Source of the DNA: a virus | Virus record (IMG/VR): IMGVR_UViG_3300020416_000018 | Coordinates: 1 to 39,590 of that record | Strand: one strand, 5' to 3' | Length of the DNA stretch: 39,590 nt | Shown here: positions 38,925 through 39,590 of the stretch, in pieces | How positions within the stretch are numbered: the stretch's first letter is position 1 | Layout: each line of letters opens with the position of its first letter | Program-made: the position numbers and the translations under genes | Notes under the pieces: model-generated | What the model saw: the letters and a program-made list of their open reading frames with translations, nothing else | What the model was told of the DNA's origin: nothing | Databases searched by the model: none

Positions 38925-39590
38925 CTCTTTATCTTAATAGGTACTACTTGCACACTAGCTATAATTTGTGAAGCTATGATTACAGGAACTACAACTTCTT
39001 GTGCTTTTTCTGCTTGTGTATCAGATAATTCTAATGATTGCAATGACACATCACTTAAATCAATATCAGTTAATTCACCTATTGGATCTGCGAGGAACTG
39101 CTCAGTTTGTATTTCAGTTGTAACGTCTGCAATGTTGTAATCCTCTACATCAGCATTTTCTACTGCTCTATCTACATACTCCTCTACTGCTTCTGCAACA
39201 GCTTCGTCTGTTTTTGCTTGCTCTGCAATAATTGCTACGTCATCAGTTGATTCTAATCCTAATACTTCAGCTACTACTGTCTCTTGTTGAGGTGTAAGAA
39301 CTTCCTCTTGTGCTACCTGTATGGCCTGTTCTACAACTTCACTTACAACTTCAAGTACAGTCTCGCTAACATCTGCAAGGTTTTCCAATCCCGCTTCATT
39401 AACTTCCTCAATGATCTCAACAACTTGTTCTGTTTCCAATTCCTCAATTTCTACTTCCTCTAGTTCCTCAATAACTTCTACAACTTCCTCTACCTCTATA
39501 ATTATTTCCTCCTCAGTTAATGGTATTTCCTCCACAACTTCTATGATCTCCTCATCTACTTCCTCTTGATCTAATTCGTCAAAAACTTCT
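38921..39590 (-). CDS. Acidic Glu/Val-rich repeat protein (5' end cut by window edge)
   Basis: The frame stays open to the right edge (upstream codons read EVFDELDQEEVDEEIIEVV), so at least 222 residues are visible and a GTG at 39535 is not the true start. The N-terminal half is built of short Glu/Val/Ile units (EEVVEVIEELEEVEIEELET), the middle is Ala/Glu/Asp-rich helices, and the C terminus is a hydrophobic segment with a basic end (VVVPVIIASQIIASVQVVPI then KIKR), like a membrane anchor. The coupling with the small membrane protein suggests an envelope or virion-surface function. Not recognised. Confidence 0.6.
   Translation of the reverse strand, partial: EVFDELDQEEVDEEIIEVVEEIPLTEEEIIIEVEEVVEVIEELEEVEIEELETEQVVEIIEEVNEAGLENLADVSETVLEVVSEVVEQAIQVAQEEVLTPQQETVVAEVLGLESTDDVAIIAEQAKTDEAVAEAVEEYVDRAVENADVEDYNIADVTTEIQTEQFLADPIGELTDIDLSDVSLQSLELSDTQAEKAQEVVVPVIIASQIIASVQVVPIKIKR

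Noticed and set aside
1-39590. Closed circular genome with the ends joining in one gene
   Set aside because: Continuing the left-edge frame into the right edge reaches a stop after six codons and is out of frame with the acidic protein; no terminal repeat seen.
1-39590. CRISPR array, insertion sequence or transposase
   Set aside because: No regularly spaced direct repeats and no transposase motif found on either strand.

Overview
The window looks like most of the genome of a short-tailed (podovirus-like) Caudoviricetes phage. GC is low (roughly one third by eye) and genes are tightly packed, with many TAATG and ATGA stop/start overlaps and strong GGAGG-type ribosome binding sites. No tRNA cluster, integrase, DNA polymerase, helicase or RNA polymerase is visible. 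The host is a bacterium. Several proteins (metallophosphoesterase with its N-terminal extension, ETSAVGRALA-type annealing/ssDNA protein, r1t-like holin) recall actinobacteriophage families, while small basic proteins and the fibre with a copper-site-like motif recall marine phages. A marine low-GC actinobacterium is my best guess, but it is inference. Both ends cut genes: a Gly-rich fibre on the left and an acidic repeat protein on the right. Joining the two ends does not keep either reading frame, so I do not claim a circle.

Layout. (1) 1-28599, minus strand, is the late block. Read in transcription order it holds large terminase, portal, two small proteins, three large presumed ejection proteins (1777, 612 and 1859 aa), a transglycosylase-like protein, 420-, 65-, 474- and 83-aa proteins, scaffold, major capsid protein, small head proteins, a tail adaptor candidate, a nozzle candidate and fibres. 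(2) 28600-29419 has no protein gene. It carries a leaderless terL promoter, palindromes, a promoter whose predicted start falls on the first base of a 107-nt RNA shaped like the tRNA-like domain of tmRNA, a second promoter with a possible ~200-nt RNA, and terminators. (3) 29420-29962, minus, is one orphan gene. (4) 30156-32904, plus, is a cassette of eight small or unrecognised genes. (5) 32935-36040, minus, is a recombination/host-takeover block: PD-(D/E)XK nuclease, a winged-helix protein ending in a sliding-clamp motif, and an annealing/ssDNA protein ending in an SSB-type tail. (6) 36041-36256 is a regulatory gap with a strong leftward promoter, an inverted-repeat array and a possible plus-strand small RNA with an anti-Shine-Dalgarno loop. 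(7) 36257-39590, minus, holds metallophosphoesterase, holin, a DUF5675-like protein, tiny basic and zinc-ribbon proteins, a membrane protein and the acidic protein.

The most unusual content is the minimal tmRNA-like RNA, the anti-SD hairpin RNA candidate, two neighbouring proteins whose C termini copy host replisome docking motifs (QLDLF for the beta clamp, DDDIPF for SSB partners), a terminase with a built-in zinc/HTH DNA-binding head, and a 1859-aa virion protein with three GNAT-like segments.
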